Shown here: positions 7,105 to 14,003 of the stretch, piece after piece
How positions within the stretch are numbered: position 1 is the first letter of the stretch
Layout of the letters: the number at the start of each line of letters is the position of its first letter
Assembly: GCA_945903655.1 (NCBI GenBank)
Contig: CAMDOY010000059.1
Coordinates: 1 to 14,004 of the forward strand
Length of the DNA stretch: 14,004 nt
DNA from: Rhizobium sp. Q54
Lineage (GTDB): Bacteria > Pseudomonadota > Alphaproteobacteria > Rhizobiales > Beijerinckiaceae
Direction: 5' to 3'
Program-made: the position numbers and the translations under genes
The notes under the pieces: generated by a model
Told to the model about the DNA's origin: nothing
Seen by the model: only the letters and a program-made list of their open reading frames with translations
Databases searched by the model: none

Positions 7105-8523
7105 CTAGGGACCCCAGCCCTGAATCGCCTGCGCGATGGCGCGCTCGCCCGACGGGCCTTTCTCAAAGGTGAGCTTGGCGATGCGTCCGGAGCTTAACGC
7201 CATGGGAATGTCGATCCAGCTGCGATCCCTGAGCAATTCCATGTTCCGGGCGCTCATCTTGTCGTTGTTGGACAGGCCTATGAGAAAATAATTGGGCATG
7301 ATGGGCGCCGGGACGCCCGCCAGAGGCGCGCCGGTGGGGCTGTCCTCGATGCGCATTTGTGGCGTGTCTATGGTCGCGATGCTCGCCAACTCGGAGTTTG
7401 GTCCGGGACTGAAACGGAATTCAATCGTGTGGCTCGCAGGCAATTTGGGATCGCTGTTGCGGCTCATCCGCATATTCGCGGTCAAGTTGGCCTCGGACAG
7501 GTTGATGTCGGCGACCAGAACGGATGTGGGGCCGGAGCCTTCGACGCGCCACAGGGTTGTGCCGATGAAGGTCTTGACCTTCTGCGGATCATCCGGCGCC
7601 TCGACCAGGATGGCGGCCCTTTGGGCGACCGGAAGCGCGGGTTCTGGGGGAACCCGAGGCGTCGCCACGACGGGAGGGGTGGGTTTGGCGGGTTCACTCG
7701 AGCCTACGCGGTCCACGATCTTGCCCTGGGTCTCCTGGGGCTCCGCCTCTTGTGTGCTCACAGGTGTGCGTGAGCGGGCGTAATCCTGGGGATTGTCCTT
7801 GAGGCGAATGGCGAGCCCCGCCACAGCGACCGCGGCGACGAGCAGGATCACGCCGAGGATGGCGATGCGCTTCATGGGATGGGGAGGGCGGATCTGCGCG
7901 ATGGCGATGGGCCGTCTGCCTTCACGGCGCTCGCTCTCAGCATCCTGTTCATCGGCGCGAGCGCGCCCGAACCGCTCCATTTGGCCTTCTGCGCCCGGTG
8001 AGATTTCATCCGCGACCGAGACGACCGGGGGCGGTGAAGGCACATTTGGCTGGGCTGCAGGCGTCACGGGGGGCGCCACAGAGCCAAGCGAAGGCGACGC
8101 AAGCGGTGGGCGGTTAGGCTCCACCGGCGGAGCGCTGGCGAGGCTGGAGATGGGGGGCAACACCGGCGGGCCCGCAACCGGGCGCGCGGCGTTGTTCATC
8201 GGGGTTCGCTGGACGCCTGACAAGGGCAGGCTTGGCGCCCTTGCGCGCTCCTGCACCGCCGTCCGATGGGAGGGTTTGGTCTCGGTTGGCGCGGGGGCGG
8301 GCTGCAGGGGCCCCTTCATGATCGCCGCCTCGAGACGGGCTACGGCGAGGTCAAGGGCGTGGCATTCCCGCTCAATATAGGTCGCGGCGACGGGAGGTCG
8401 AACGTTCTGGAGCTGCGCGATCAAGGCTTTGCGGGCGCGATCATAGATCGCGCGCCGGGCGTCCGGCGTTGGGTCTGGGAGGCTCGAGACAGCCCGCTCG
8501 AGCAGCGGAAAATAGTCAGCCAT
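7105..8523 (-). CDS. Conserved-looking single-pass membrane protein, function unknown
   Basis: A 472-residue protein with four parts. Residues 1-70 are a helical, charged domain (MADYFPLLERAVSSLP ... ARRAIYDRARKALIAQL ... ERECHALDLAVARLE). Residues about 72-215 are a long proline/alanine/serine-rich, probably disordered linker. A single membrane helix lies at about 220-241 (KRIAILGVILLVAAVAVAGLAIRL). After a second proline-rich stretch comes a folded domain at about 300-470 with alternating strand-like segments (TTLWRVEGSGPTSVLVADINL, TIEFRFSP, IDIPMAL, IAKLTFEKG). The basic residues before the helix suggest an N-in, C-out topology, placing the C-terminal domain in the periplasm. From memory, similar N-termini occur in other Rhizobiales proteins next to purA, but I recognise no named family. 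The start has no strong ribosome site. It lies 69 bp after purA and may be cotranscribed with it. Confidence 0.85.
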   Translation of the reverse strand: MADYFPLLERAVSSLPDPTPDARRAIYDRARKALIAQLQNVRPPVAATYIERECHALDLAVARLEAAIMKGPLQPAPAPTETKPSHRTAVQERARAPSLPLSGVQRTPMNNAARPVAGPPVLPPISSLASAPPVEPNRPPLASPSLGSVAPPVTPAAQPNVPSPPPVVSVADEISPGAEGQMERFGRARADEQDAESERREGRRPIAIAQIRPPHPMKRIAILGVILLVAAVAVAGLAIRLKDNPQDYARSRTPVSTQEAEPQETQGKIVDRVGSSEPAKPTPPVVATPRVPPEPALPVAQRAAILVEAPDDPQKVKTFIGTTLWRVEGSGPTSVLVADINLSEANLTANMRMSRNSDPKLPASHTIEFRFSPGPNSELASIATIDTPQMRIEDSPTGAPLAGVPAPIMPNYFLIGLSNNDKMSARNMELLRDRSWIDIPMALSSGRIAKLTFEKGPSGERAIAQAIQGWGP

Positions 8524-8592
8524 CGCCGCTTTTCAGATCATCAGTTACTCAACGCGGAACCAGTGCAGGGAGAATGAGCCCGGAAGAAGGCG

Positions 8593-9888
8593 TCAGTCCT
8601 GAAACGGGTTATGAACCAATATCGTATCGCCTCGTTCGGGGCTCGTCGACAGCAAAGCCACCGGCGCTCCGATTAACTCTTCGATCCGCCGCACATATTT
8701 GATGGCCTGGGCCGGAAGGTCCGCCCATGAGCGGGCCCCGGCGGTGACGCCGGACCAGCCTTCGATGGTCTCATAGACCGGCTGGACGCGGGCCTGGGCG
8801 GCCTGGCTCGCCGGGAGCCGGTCGATTTCCTGCCCATCCAGCATGTAGCGCACGCAGACCTTGATCTCCTCGAAGCCGTCGAGAATGTCCAGCTTGGTCA
8901 GAGCGATGCCGTCGATCCCGGAGGTTTTCACGGTCTGGCGCACCAGCACCGCGTCGAACCAGCCGCAGCGCCGGGCCCGGCCCGTCACCGTGCCGAATTC
9001 ATGGCCACGCTCGCCGATGGTGCGGCCGATCTCGTCGTGCAATTCCGTGGGGAAGGGGCCGCCGCCGACGCGGGTCGTATAGGCTTTGGCGATGCCCAGC
9101 ACATAACCAATGGCCTTCGGCCCCAGCCCCGACCCGGTCGCCGCGTTGGCGGCCACGGTGTTGGAGGAGGTCACGAAGGGATAGGTGCCATGGTCCACAT
9201 CCAGCAGCGCGCCCTGGGCGCCTTCGAAGAGGATGCGCTTGCCCTGACGGCGCAGGCCGTCGAGCAGGTCCCAGGTGGCGTCCATGAAGGGCAGCACCTT
9301 GGGCGCGACAACCATCAATTCGTTGCGAATCGCCTCGACGGTGATCTCGGGCAGGCCGAGGCCCCGGCGCAGGGGGTTGTGATGGGACAGCAGGCGCTCG
9401 ATCTTGGCGTCGAGGGTGTCGGGCTCGGCCAGATCCATCACGCGGATGGAGCGGCGGCCCGCCTTGTCTTCATAGGCCGGACCAATGCCGCGCATGGTCG
9501 TGCCGATCTTGGTGCCGCCGGAGGAGGACTGCTCGCGGTGGGCGTCAAGCTCCCGGTGAAGCGAGAGAATCAGCGGGGCGTTCTCGGCCAGCTTGAGATT
9601 TTCGGGGGTCACCGAGACGCCCTGCGCCTCGATGGCGGCGATCTCCTTGACGAGATGATGGGGATCGACCACCACGCCGTTGCCGATGACCGAAAGCTTG
9701 CCGCTGCGCACAATGCCCGAGGGCAGCAGGGAGAGTTTGTAGACCTTGCCGTCGATGACCAGCGTGTGGCCGGCGTTGTGGCCGCCCTGGAAGCGCACGA
9801 CCACGTCCGCCTCGATCGACAGCCAGTCGACGATCTTGCCTTTACCTTCATCGCCCCATTGGGCGCCGACGACGACGACGTTTGCCAT
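8593..9888 (-). CDS. purA: Adenylosuccinate synthetase
   Basis: Joins IMP and aspartate with GTP hydrolysis to form adenylosuccinate, the first committed step to AMP; cytosolic homodimer. The 431 residues match the usual bacterial length. Signatures run in order: WGDEGKGK at 11-18 (catalytic Asp13), GGHNAGHT with catalytic His41, SSGGTKIGTTMRGIGPAYEDK, the switch-like FEGAQGALLDVDHGTYPFVTSSN, TRVGGGPFPTE, GRARRCGWFD and LTKLDILDG. I chose the ATG at 9888 because it gives the family's MANVVVVGAQWGDEGKGK N-terminus. The frame stays open a further 32 codons upstream but would run across the terminator at 9955-9981. Transcription must therefore start within the 66 bp between that terminator and the start codon. 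No strong ribosome site is visible. Confidence 0.97.
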   Translation of the reverse strand: MANVVVVGAQWGDEGKGKIVDWLSIEADVVVRFQGGHNAGHTLVIDGKVYKLSLLPSGIVRSGKLSVIGNGVVVDPHHLVKEIAAIEAQGVSVTPENLKLAENAPLILSLHRELDAHREQSSSGGTKIGTTMRGIGPAYEDKAGRRSIRVMDLAEPDTLDAKIERLLSHHNPLRRGLGLPEITVEAIRNELMVVAPKVLPFMDATWDLLDGLRRQGKRILFEGAQGALLDVDHGTYPFVTSSNTVAANAATGSGLGPKAIGYVLGIAKAYTTRVGGGPFPTELHDEIGRTIGERGHEFGTVTGRARRCGWFDAVLVRQTVKTSGIDGIALTKLDILDGFEEIKVCVRYMLDGQEIDRLPASQAAQARVQPVYETIEGWSGVTAGARSWADLPAQAIKYVRRIEELIGAPVALLSTSPERGDTILVHNPFQD

Positions 9889-9954
9889 GGCGGAATATCG
9901 CTTCAATTCGAGAGCCGCAGGGGCGGCCGTCCGGCGGGAAGACCCCGCCACATG

Positions 9955-9981
9955 AAAAAGCCCCGGCGCAAGGCCGGGGCT
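9955..9981 (-). terminator. Intrinsic terminator of the mnmA-pmtA unit
   Basis: Perfect nine-pair stem AGCCCCGGC (9959-9967) / GCCGGGGCT (9973-9981) with a GCAAG loop. Read on the minus strand it is followed by a T-run (As at 9955-9959). It lies 45 bp downstream of the pmtA stop codon and separates that unit from purA. Confidence 0.9.
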
Positions 9982-10025
9982 CATTGCGGAGTTGGATTAC
10001 CGGATTGGGCCCCGGGAGTAAAGCT

Positions 10026-10682
10026 TCAGGATGAAGGTTCCGCCTTGCGTTTCATCCTGATGAGACAGAACATGCCCATCATGTCGAGGGGCTTGCGCTC
10101 CACAAGCTCGATATCGGGGCGCCTCGCCAGCCAGTCGGTCACGATGGACCAGGGAAATTGAGGCCGCCAGCCAAGGGAGGCGCTGCGCTTGCCCAGCCAG
10201 CTTTCGAAGAACGCGACAGGACCGCTGTCCGCGCCGATATGGTTGGAGAGGATGATCTCGCCGCCCGGCTTCACCACGCGGGCCATCTCGTCCAGGGTGC
10301 GCTCGGGTTCGGGCACGACCGTCAGGACATATGGGCCGATCACCGCATCGAAGCTGGCGTCGGGAAACTTCAGGTCCATGGCGTCCATGACCAGCAGATC
10401 CTCCACATTGCCGAGCTTATGTTCTGCGATCCGCTTGCGCGCGATGTTCAGCATGGGCTCGCTGAGGTCGATCCCGGTGATTTTCACATTTGGGCCGAAC
10501 ATCGGCAGTTCAAGGCCGGTGCCCACGCCCACGTCGAGCACGCGCCCGCCGGTCTGGTTGACCAGGGCGGCGGTGGCCACGCGGCCCGGGCGCATGACCC
10601 AAGCGAAAACAGCATCATAGAAAGGCGCCCACCGGGCATAGGCGTCCTTAACGTCAGTATGGGTCAATACAGGAGCAGTCAT
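10026..10682 (-). CDS. pmtA: Phosphatidylethanolamine N-methyltransferase (PmtA-type)
   Basis: Class I SAM-dependent methyltransferase, 218 residues, whose whole sequence resembles the Rhodobacter-type PmtA that methylates phosphatidylethanolamine stepwise to phosphatidylcholine at the inner face of the membrane. The N-terminal AYARWAPFYD (14-23) is typical of this branch. SAM motif I is LDVGVGTG at 49-56; motif II is GIDLSEPML from 70. MDAMDLKFPDASFDAVIGPYVLTVVPEPE, VVKPGGEIILSNHIG and LGWRPQFPW follow. The start lies only two bases after the mnmA stop codon, so translation is probably coupled. A related ubiquinone/menaquinone-type (UbiE-like) methyltransferase is the main alternative, but the short N-terminus and C-terminal segment fit PmtA better. 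Confidence 0.8.
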   Translation of the reverse strand: MTAPVLTHTDVKDAYARWAPFYDAVFAWVMRPGRVATAALVNQTGGRVLDVGVGTGLELPMFGPNVKITGIDLSEPMLNIARKRIAEHKLGNVEDLLVMDAMDLKFPDASFDAVIGPYVLTVVPEPERTLDEMARVVKPGGEIILSNHIGADSGPVAFFESWLGKRSASLGWRPQFPWSIVTDWLARRPDIELVERKPLDMMGMFCLIRMKRKAEPSS

Positions 10683-10684
10683 TT

Positions 10685-11926
10685 TCAGGCGCTCGCAGCT
10701 GCTTGTGAAATTGGTGTTGAAATGGATGGGGCGACCATGTCGGTCGCGGCAATGAAGCCACCGCCCAGCACACGGGCTAGGGGTTCGGCGGATTCGTAGA
10801 AGACGCAGGCCTGGCCGGGGGAAACGCCCGCTTCCAGCGCCGCCAGCTCAACAACAGCAAGTCCTTGCGCGTCACGCTGAAGCAGCGCAGGCGCAGGCGG
10901 CCTGGTGGAGCGCAGGCGTACAGCGATCTCGCGGCCCTCGGGCGGAATGTCGCCAAGTTCACCCTCGCCGATCCAGTTCACATCGCGCAAATGGACGGCG
11001 CGGGTGGCCAAGGCCTCGCGCGGGCCGACGATGACCTCGTTGCGCTTGGCGTCGAGGCGCAGCACATAGAGCGGCTCGGCGCCCGTCTCCGTTGTCTGGC
11101 TGAGGCCAAGGCCTCGGCGCTGGCCCACAGTGTAGCGCATGAGGCCGTTGTGACGGCCCATGATCCGGCCATCCATGTGCACGATGTCGCCGGGCAGCAC
11201 CGAATCTGGCGCCATGCGGGCGATCACATCCGTATAGCGGCCCGAGGGGACGAAGCAGATGTCCTGGCTGTCGGGCTTGTCTGCCACGGCGAGCCCAAAT
11301 TCGCGGGCGAGATCGCGGACGGCGCTCTTGGGGCTGTCGCCTAGGGGAAAGCGCAGCAGCTCCAGCTGCTCGCGGGTGGTGGCGAAAAGGAAATAGCTCT
11401 GGTCCCTGTCGGGGTCGGCGGCCCGGTAGAGGGCGCGCCCGCCATGCCCGTCGTCCCGGGAGCTGATATAATGACCGGTCGCCAGCACATGGGCGCCGAG
11501 ATCCCGGGCGGTGTCGAAGAGATCGGCGAATTTGATGTGCTGGTTGCAGGCGACGCAGGGAATGGGCGTCTCGCCCGCCACATAGCTGCGGGCGAAGGGC
11601 TCGATCACCTTCTCCCGGAACCGGGACTCATAATCCAGCACATAATGGGGAATGCCCAGCCGCTGGGCCACGCGCCGGGCGTCGGCGATGTCCTGACCGG
11701 CGCAGCAGGCGCCCTTGCGCTGGGTGGCGGCGCCGTGATCGTAGAGCTGGAGCGTGACGCCCACGACATCATAGCCCTCGCGCTTCAGGAGCGCGGCGAC
11801 AACGGATGAATCCACCCCGCCCGACATGGCCACCACCACGCGCGTCTCCGCAGGCTCGCGGGGCAGGCCGAGCGAGTTGAGGGCGGGGGCCGGGGAGGAC
11901 TGGATTGGGGAGGGCTGGTCGGTCAT
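10685..11926 (-). CDS. mnmA: tRNA-uridine 2-sulfurtransferase MnmA
   Basis: Adds sulfur at position 2 of wobble uridine 34 in tRNAs for Lys, Glu and Gln, using ATP and a persulfide relayed from a cysteine desulfurase; cytosolic. The 413 residues fit alphaproteobacterial MnmA. The PP-loop SGGVDSS is at 35-41; GACCAGQDIADARRVAQRLGIPHY follows; the catalytic cysteine lies in IPCVACNQHIKF; the second, persulfide-bearing cysteine is in KPDSQDICF; the tRNA-binding barrel begins near GDIVHMDGRIMGRHNG. The start chosen is the ATG at 11926. An in-frame ATG at 11992 would add a non-conserved 22-residue leader and use up the upstream control region. It is divergent from sciP and is the first gene of a two-gene unit with pmtA. 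Confidence 0.96.
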   Translation of the reverse strand: MTDQPSPIQSSPAPALNSLGLPREPAETRVVVAMSGGVDSSVVAALLKREGYDVVGVTLQLYDHGAATQRKGACCAGQDIADARRVAQRLGIPHYVLDYESRFREKVIEPFARSYVAGETPIPCVACNQHIKFADLFDTARDLGAHVLATGHYISSRDDGHGGRALYRAADPDRDQSYFLFATTREQLELLRFPLGDSPKSAVRDLAREFGLAVADKPDSQDICFVPSGRYTDVIARMAPDSVLPGDIVHMDGRIMGRHNGLMRYTVGQRRGLGLSQTTETGAEPLYVLRLDAKRNEVIVGPREALATRAVHLRDVNWIGEGELGDIPPEGREIAVRLRSTRPPAPALLQRDAQGLAVVELAALEAGVSPGQACVFYESAEPLARVLGGGFIAATDMVAPSISTPISQAAASA

Positions 11927-12239
11927 GGATTTCTCGTGAGGGAGGAGAAAGACCCAATTAGCGGCTAAATGCAACCGTGACGATCCTTTCATGGCCGGAG
12001 ATCACGACCTCTTGCACGGGCTGTGAAAGCGAGGCGGCTTTCCTGGATGGTTAAGGCATGCTTTGCGGTTGTGCCGAAGAGACACGAAAAAGCCGTTTTA
12101 CTAACGAATTGGAAAGAAAAAAGCCGATTTCGCCTGTGTTTTGAGGTGGATGTGAAAGAGCCTGCTTCAGCAAATCTTAAGTGGACCAGGCCTATGCTCG
12201 GCTCGTTCTGATTGTTTTACCGAGTAGCGAGTGCGTTCC
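11927..12239. promoter_or_regulatory. Divergent mnmA/sciP control region
   Basis: A 313-bp gap between the two divergent starts, visibly richer in A and T than its surroundings from about 12050 on. It must hold promoters for both genes, but no clean -35/-10 pair can be picked by eye. It contains a 13-bp direct repeat AAAAAGCCG(T/A)TTT at 12087-12099 and 12118-12130, 31 bp apart. It has single TTAA motifs near 12052 and 12178, but not the full TTAA-N7-TTAA CtrA box. No GANTC methylation site was seen. A weak 62-codon frame (12023-12211) crosses it but looks spurious. Confidence 0.5.
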
Positions 12240-12515
12240 ATGACTGAAGCCCACCGGCCACGCGTCAAGTATGTAATTGGGCCCGACGGGAGTCCTTTGA
12301 CAGTAGCAGATCTTCCCCCAACCGGCACCAAACGCTGGGTCATCCGCCGCAAGGCGGAGGTCGTGGCGGCTGTGCGCGGTGGTTTGCTCTCTCTCGAAGA
12401 GGCCTGCAGCCGTTATACATTGACTGTAGACGAGTTCCTGAGCTGGCAAATGTCCATTGATCAATATGGGCTTGCGGGCCTGCGCACCACGCGCATCCAG
12501 CAGTACCGCCAGTAA
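12240..12515 (+). CDS. sciP: SciP, CtrA-inhibiting cell-cycle regulator (DUF1153)
   Basis: A 91-residue DNA-binding protein which in Caulobacter binds CtrA and represses CtrA-activated promoters in G1-phase swarmer cells. The sequence follows the family almost throughout: RPRVKYVIGPDGSPLTVADLPP at 6-27, then KRWVIRRKAEVVAAVRGGLL, and a helix-turn-helix at about 38-70 (SLEEACSRYTLTVDEFLSWQ), ending LAGLRTTRIQQYRQ. The ATG at 12240 is chosen because the protein then starts MTEAHRPRVKY, as in relatives. A GTG at 12231 is possible but has no better ribosome site. It stands alone between divergent mnmA and a bidirectional terminator, so it is probably monocistronic with its own regulated promoter. 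Confidence 0.93.
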   Translation: MTEAHRPRVKYVIGPDGSPLTVADLPPTGTKRWVIRRKAEVVAAVRGGLLSLEEACSRYTLTVDEFLSWQMSIDQYGLAGLRTTRIQQYRQ

Positions 12516-12520
12516 GCGTC

Positions 12521-12570
12521 TTTTGTTTTCCAACAAAAACGCGCCGGGGCTGACCCGGCGCGTTTTCTTT
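12521..12570. terminator. Bidirectional intrinsic terminator after sciP
   Basis: A 13-pair perfect stem, AAAACGCGCCGGG at 12536-12548 and its complement at 12554-12566, with loop GCTGA. It is followed on the plus strand by CTTTGCTTTT, and on the minus strand the stem runs into TTTTTGTT. It can therefore end both sciP and the convergent gene at 12604. A second small stem, TTTTGTT at 12521-12527 with AACAAAA at 12532-12538, shares the A-run and cannot form together with the base of the main one. Confidence 0.92.
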
Positions 12571-12603
12571 GCTTTTAGGGTGACCGCCAAGTGGCTGGAA
12601 ATG

Positions 12604-13656
12604 CTATAATTGCCCTTGCGCTGGCGGCGCCAGCGCGCGGGCCGCCTTACCCATCTGGGATCGTTCGAACAGGATGATCACCGGAATCGACATGGCGAGC
12701 GGCAGAAGCAGATAGAAAAGCCGCCAAACCAGCAACGCCGCGAAGACTGAGGTCGCGGGAATGCCCGGCATCACCGCCAGAAACACGGCCTCCATCACGC
12801 CTACCCCGCCGGGAACCTGGGATAGAAGGCCAGCCGAGAAGGAGAGAAGGAAGGCGCCCAGCACAATCTGGAACCCGGGGTTGCCCTCCGCCGGCAGGGC
12901 GAAATAGATGATCCCCGCCGCGCCGATCAGCTCCAGCGGCGCAGCCAGATATTGCCGCGCCACGATGGGCATGCCCGGATAGACGACTTTGAAGCTTCCG
13001 ATCATCAGGGGCCGAAGCTTCAGCCAGGCTCCAAGTGTGTAGAGCAGGCAGAAGGCGAGCAGGCCTACGCCAATCAGCCGCGCCGCAGCGTCGCCAATGG
13101 CGAAATGTCGCGACAAGGAGGTGAGGGGGCGAATGATTTCCGGCTCGCTGACCAGCACCAGGCCAAGCAAGATCAAGGTGCCGAAAGCGAACGTGAAGGA
13201 ACACAAGGCCACCAGCACGGCGATTTCAGCAGCGCTGAGACCCTTGGCCGTGTAGGCGCGCAGACGCACCATGCCGCCGGAAAAGACCGACGCGCCGATG
13301 TTGTGCGAAAGCGCGTAGGTCACGAAGGAGCAGATGGCGATGTAGGTGAAGGAAATGCCGCGCTGCCTGCCCAAGTGGATCAGCGCGATGCGGTCATACC
13401 AGGCCAGCGCGGCATAGGCGACCAGGGTCGAGGCGAAGGCCAGCATATAGGCTTGGGGCGGTATGACCGCCAGTTTCGCGCCAATGACCTCGGCGATCAC
13501 TTTCACATGGGACCAAAGATCGCCTGTCTCGAGAAGCGCCCTGACCGATGGATCCGTCGCCGCCTCGGCGCGGAGCTTGTCATAGAGAAGCTTGACGGAC
13601 ATCACGACGGCCACGAGGCCAATCAGCGGCCAAACGAAATCCAAAATGCGCTTCAT
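12604..13656 (-). CDS. YbhN/UPF0104-type membrane protein (MprF flippase-like domain)
   Basis: Integral membrane protein of about 350 residues with roughly eight hydrophobic segments, matching the lysylphosphatidylglycerol synthase transmembrane (UPF0104, YbhN) family. Diagnostic features are SHNIGASVFSGGMVRLRAY in the first half and SFSAGLLSQVPGGVGVMEAVFLAVMPG in the second. MprF proteins use this fold to flip aminoacylated lipids and carry a C-terminal aminoacyl-transferase domain. That domain is absent here, so this is a stand-alone transporter-like protein of unknown lipid or other substrate, not a lysyl-PG synthase. The start is uncertain: ATGs at 13710, 13674 and 13656 are in frame. The last gives MKRILDFVWPLIG, with GGACAGG just before it, and is preferred. 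It converges on sciP and shares its terminator. Confidence 0.85.
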   Translation of the reverse strand: MKRILDFVWPLIGLVAVVMSVKLLYDKLRAEAATDPSVRALLETGDLWSHVKVIAEVIGAKLAVIPPQAYMLAFASTLVAYAALAWYDRIALIHLGRQRGISFTYIAICSFVTYALSHNIGASVFSGGMVRLRAYTAKGLSAAEIAVLVALCSFTFAFGTLILLGLVLVSEPEIIRPLTSLSRHFAIGDAAARLIGVGLLAFCLLYTLGAWLKLRPLMIGSFKVVYPGMPIVARQYLAAPLELIGAAGIIYFALPAEGNPGFQIVLGAFLLSFSAGLLSQVPGGVGVMEAVFLAVMPGIPATSVFAALLVWRLFYLLLPLAMSIPVIILFERSQMGKAARALAPPAQGQL

Positions 13657-13715
13657 GCCTGTCCGATCGCCCATGATGGGATGAGTCCGGGATCTCACCA
13701 GCACCCTCATCCCTG

Positions 13716-13768
13716 CACGAGCGCACGGACGCTTGCAAGTGCGTCAAACACCCGCTCGCGCGCTCGTG
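13716..13768. repeat. Nested inverted repeat in a 131-bp gap
   Basis: An outer nine-base inverted repeat, CACGAGCGC at 13716-13724 and GCGCTCGTG at 13760-13768, encloses an inner one, GACGC at 13728-13732 and GCGTC at 13741-13745, around the palindrome CTTGCAAG at 13732-13739. No T-run follows on either strand. It lies after the stop of the right-edge gene and before the YbhN-like gene. It could be an operator or a weak terminator; neither is shown. Confidence 0.45.
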
Positions 13769-13787
13769 TTCATCTGGCTCACAGTCC

Positions 13788-14003
13788 CTAGGCGCCCAAT
13801 CCGATCATATCCGCGTCGATCCGCTCGCGACCTGGCTCTGGACGCTCGCCTTTTTCCCGGTTTTCGAGGGACTGGGCCTTGGCGAGCTCCTCAAGAGCCT
13901 CCGCATGACGCGCCTTGGCGTCTTCGAGCTGGGGACGCAGATCCTCAGTTGACTGGTTGAGGTTGTCCCGCCGCACCCGCGCCGCCCGCGCATAGGTGGA
14001 ATA
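13788..14003 (-). CDS. C-terminal fragment of an unrecognised charged protein
   Basis: The frame is open from the right edge to a TAG at 13788-13790 and encodes the last 71 residues of a protein whose start lies outside the window. The fragment runs YSTYARAARVRRDNLNQ, then a strongly charged, Glu/Ala/Lys/Arg-rich helix-like stretch (LRPQLEDAKARHAEALEELAKAQSLENREKG) that looks like a coiled coil, and a polar tail. A GTG at 13976 is an internal codon rather than a convincing start, because the frame continues upstream with similar composition. I do not recognise the family. It lies upstream of the YbhN-like gene on the same strand. Confidence 0.6.
   Translation of the reverse strand, partial: YSTYARAARVRRDNLNQSTEDLRPQLEDAKARHAEALEELAKAQSLENREKGERPEPGRERIDADMIGLGA

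Noticed and set aside
9889..9984. N-terminal extension of PurA by 32 residues
   Set aside because: It would be encoded across an intrinsic terminator stem and is absent from the family.
9001..10161. 386-codon plus-strand open frame opposite purA
   Set aside because: It is antisense to the highly conserved purA, crosses the terminator, has no domain-like pattern and shows the skewed composition of a GC-rich shadow frame.
11927..11992. 22-residue N-terminal extension of MnmA
   Set aside because: Not conserved-looking; the ATG at 11926 gives normal length and leaves room for a promoter.
12023..12211. 62-codon open frame (GTG start) between mnmA and sciP
   Set aside because: No ribosome site, no family resemblance, AT-rich promoter-like DNA; better explained as control region.
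13106..13115. TGTCGCGACA palindrome containing TGTCGCG, which I recall as a SciP-binding motif; another TGTCGCG at 7096-7102
   Set aside because: A seven-base GC-rich word is expected by chance a few times in a window of this size, and one copy is inside a coding region.
12952..13791. 279-codon plus-strand open frame opposite the YbhN-like gene
   Set aside because: Hydrophilic complement of a membrane protein gene and not family-like.
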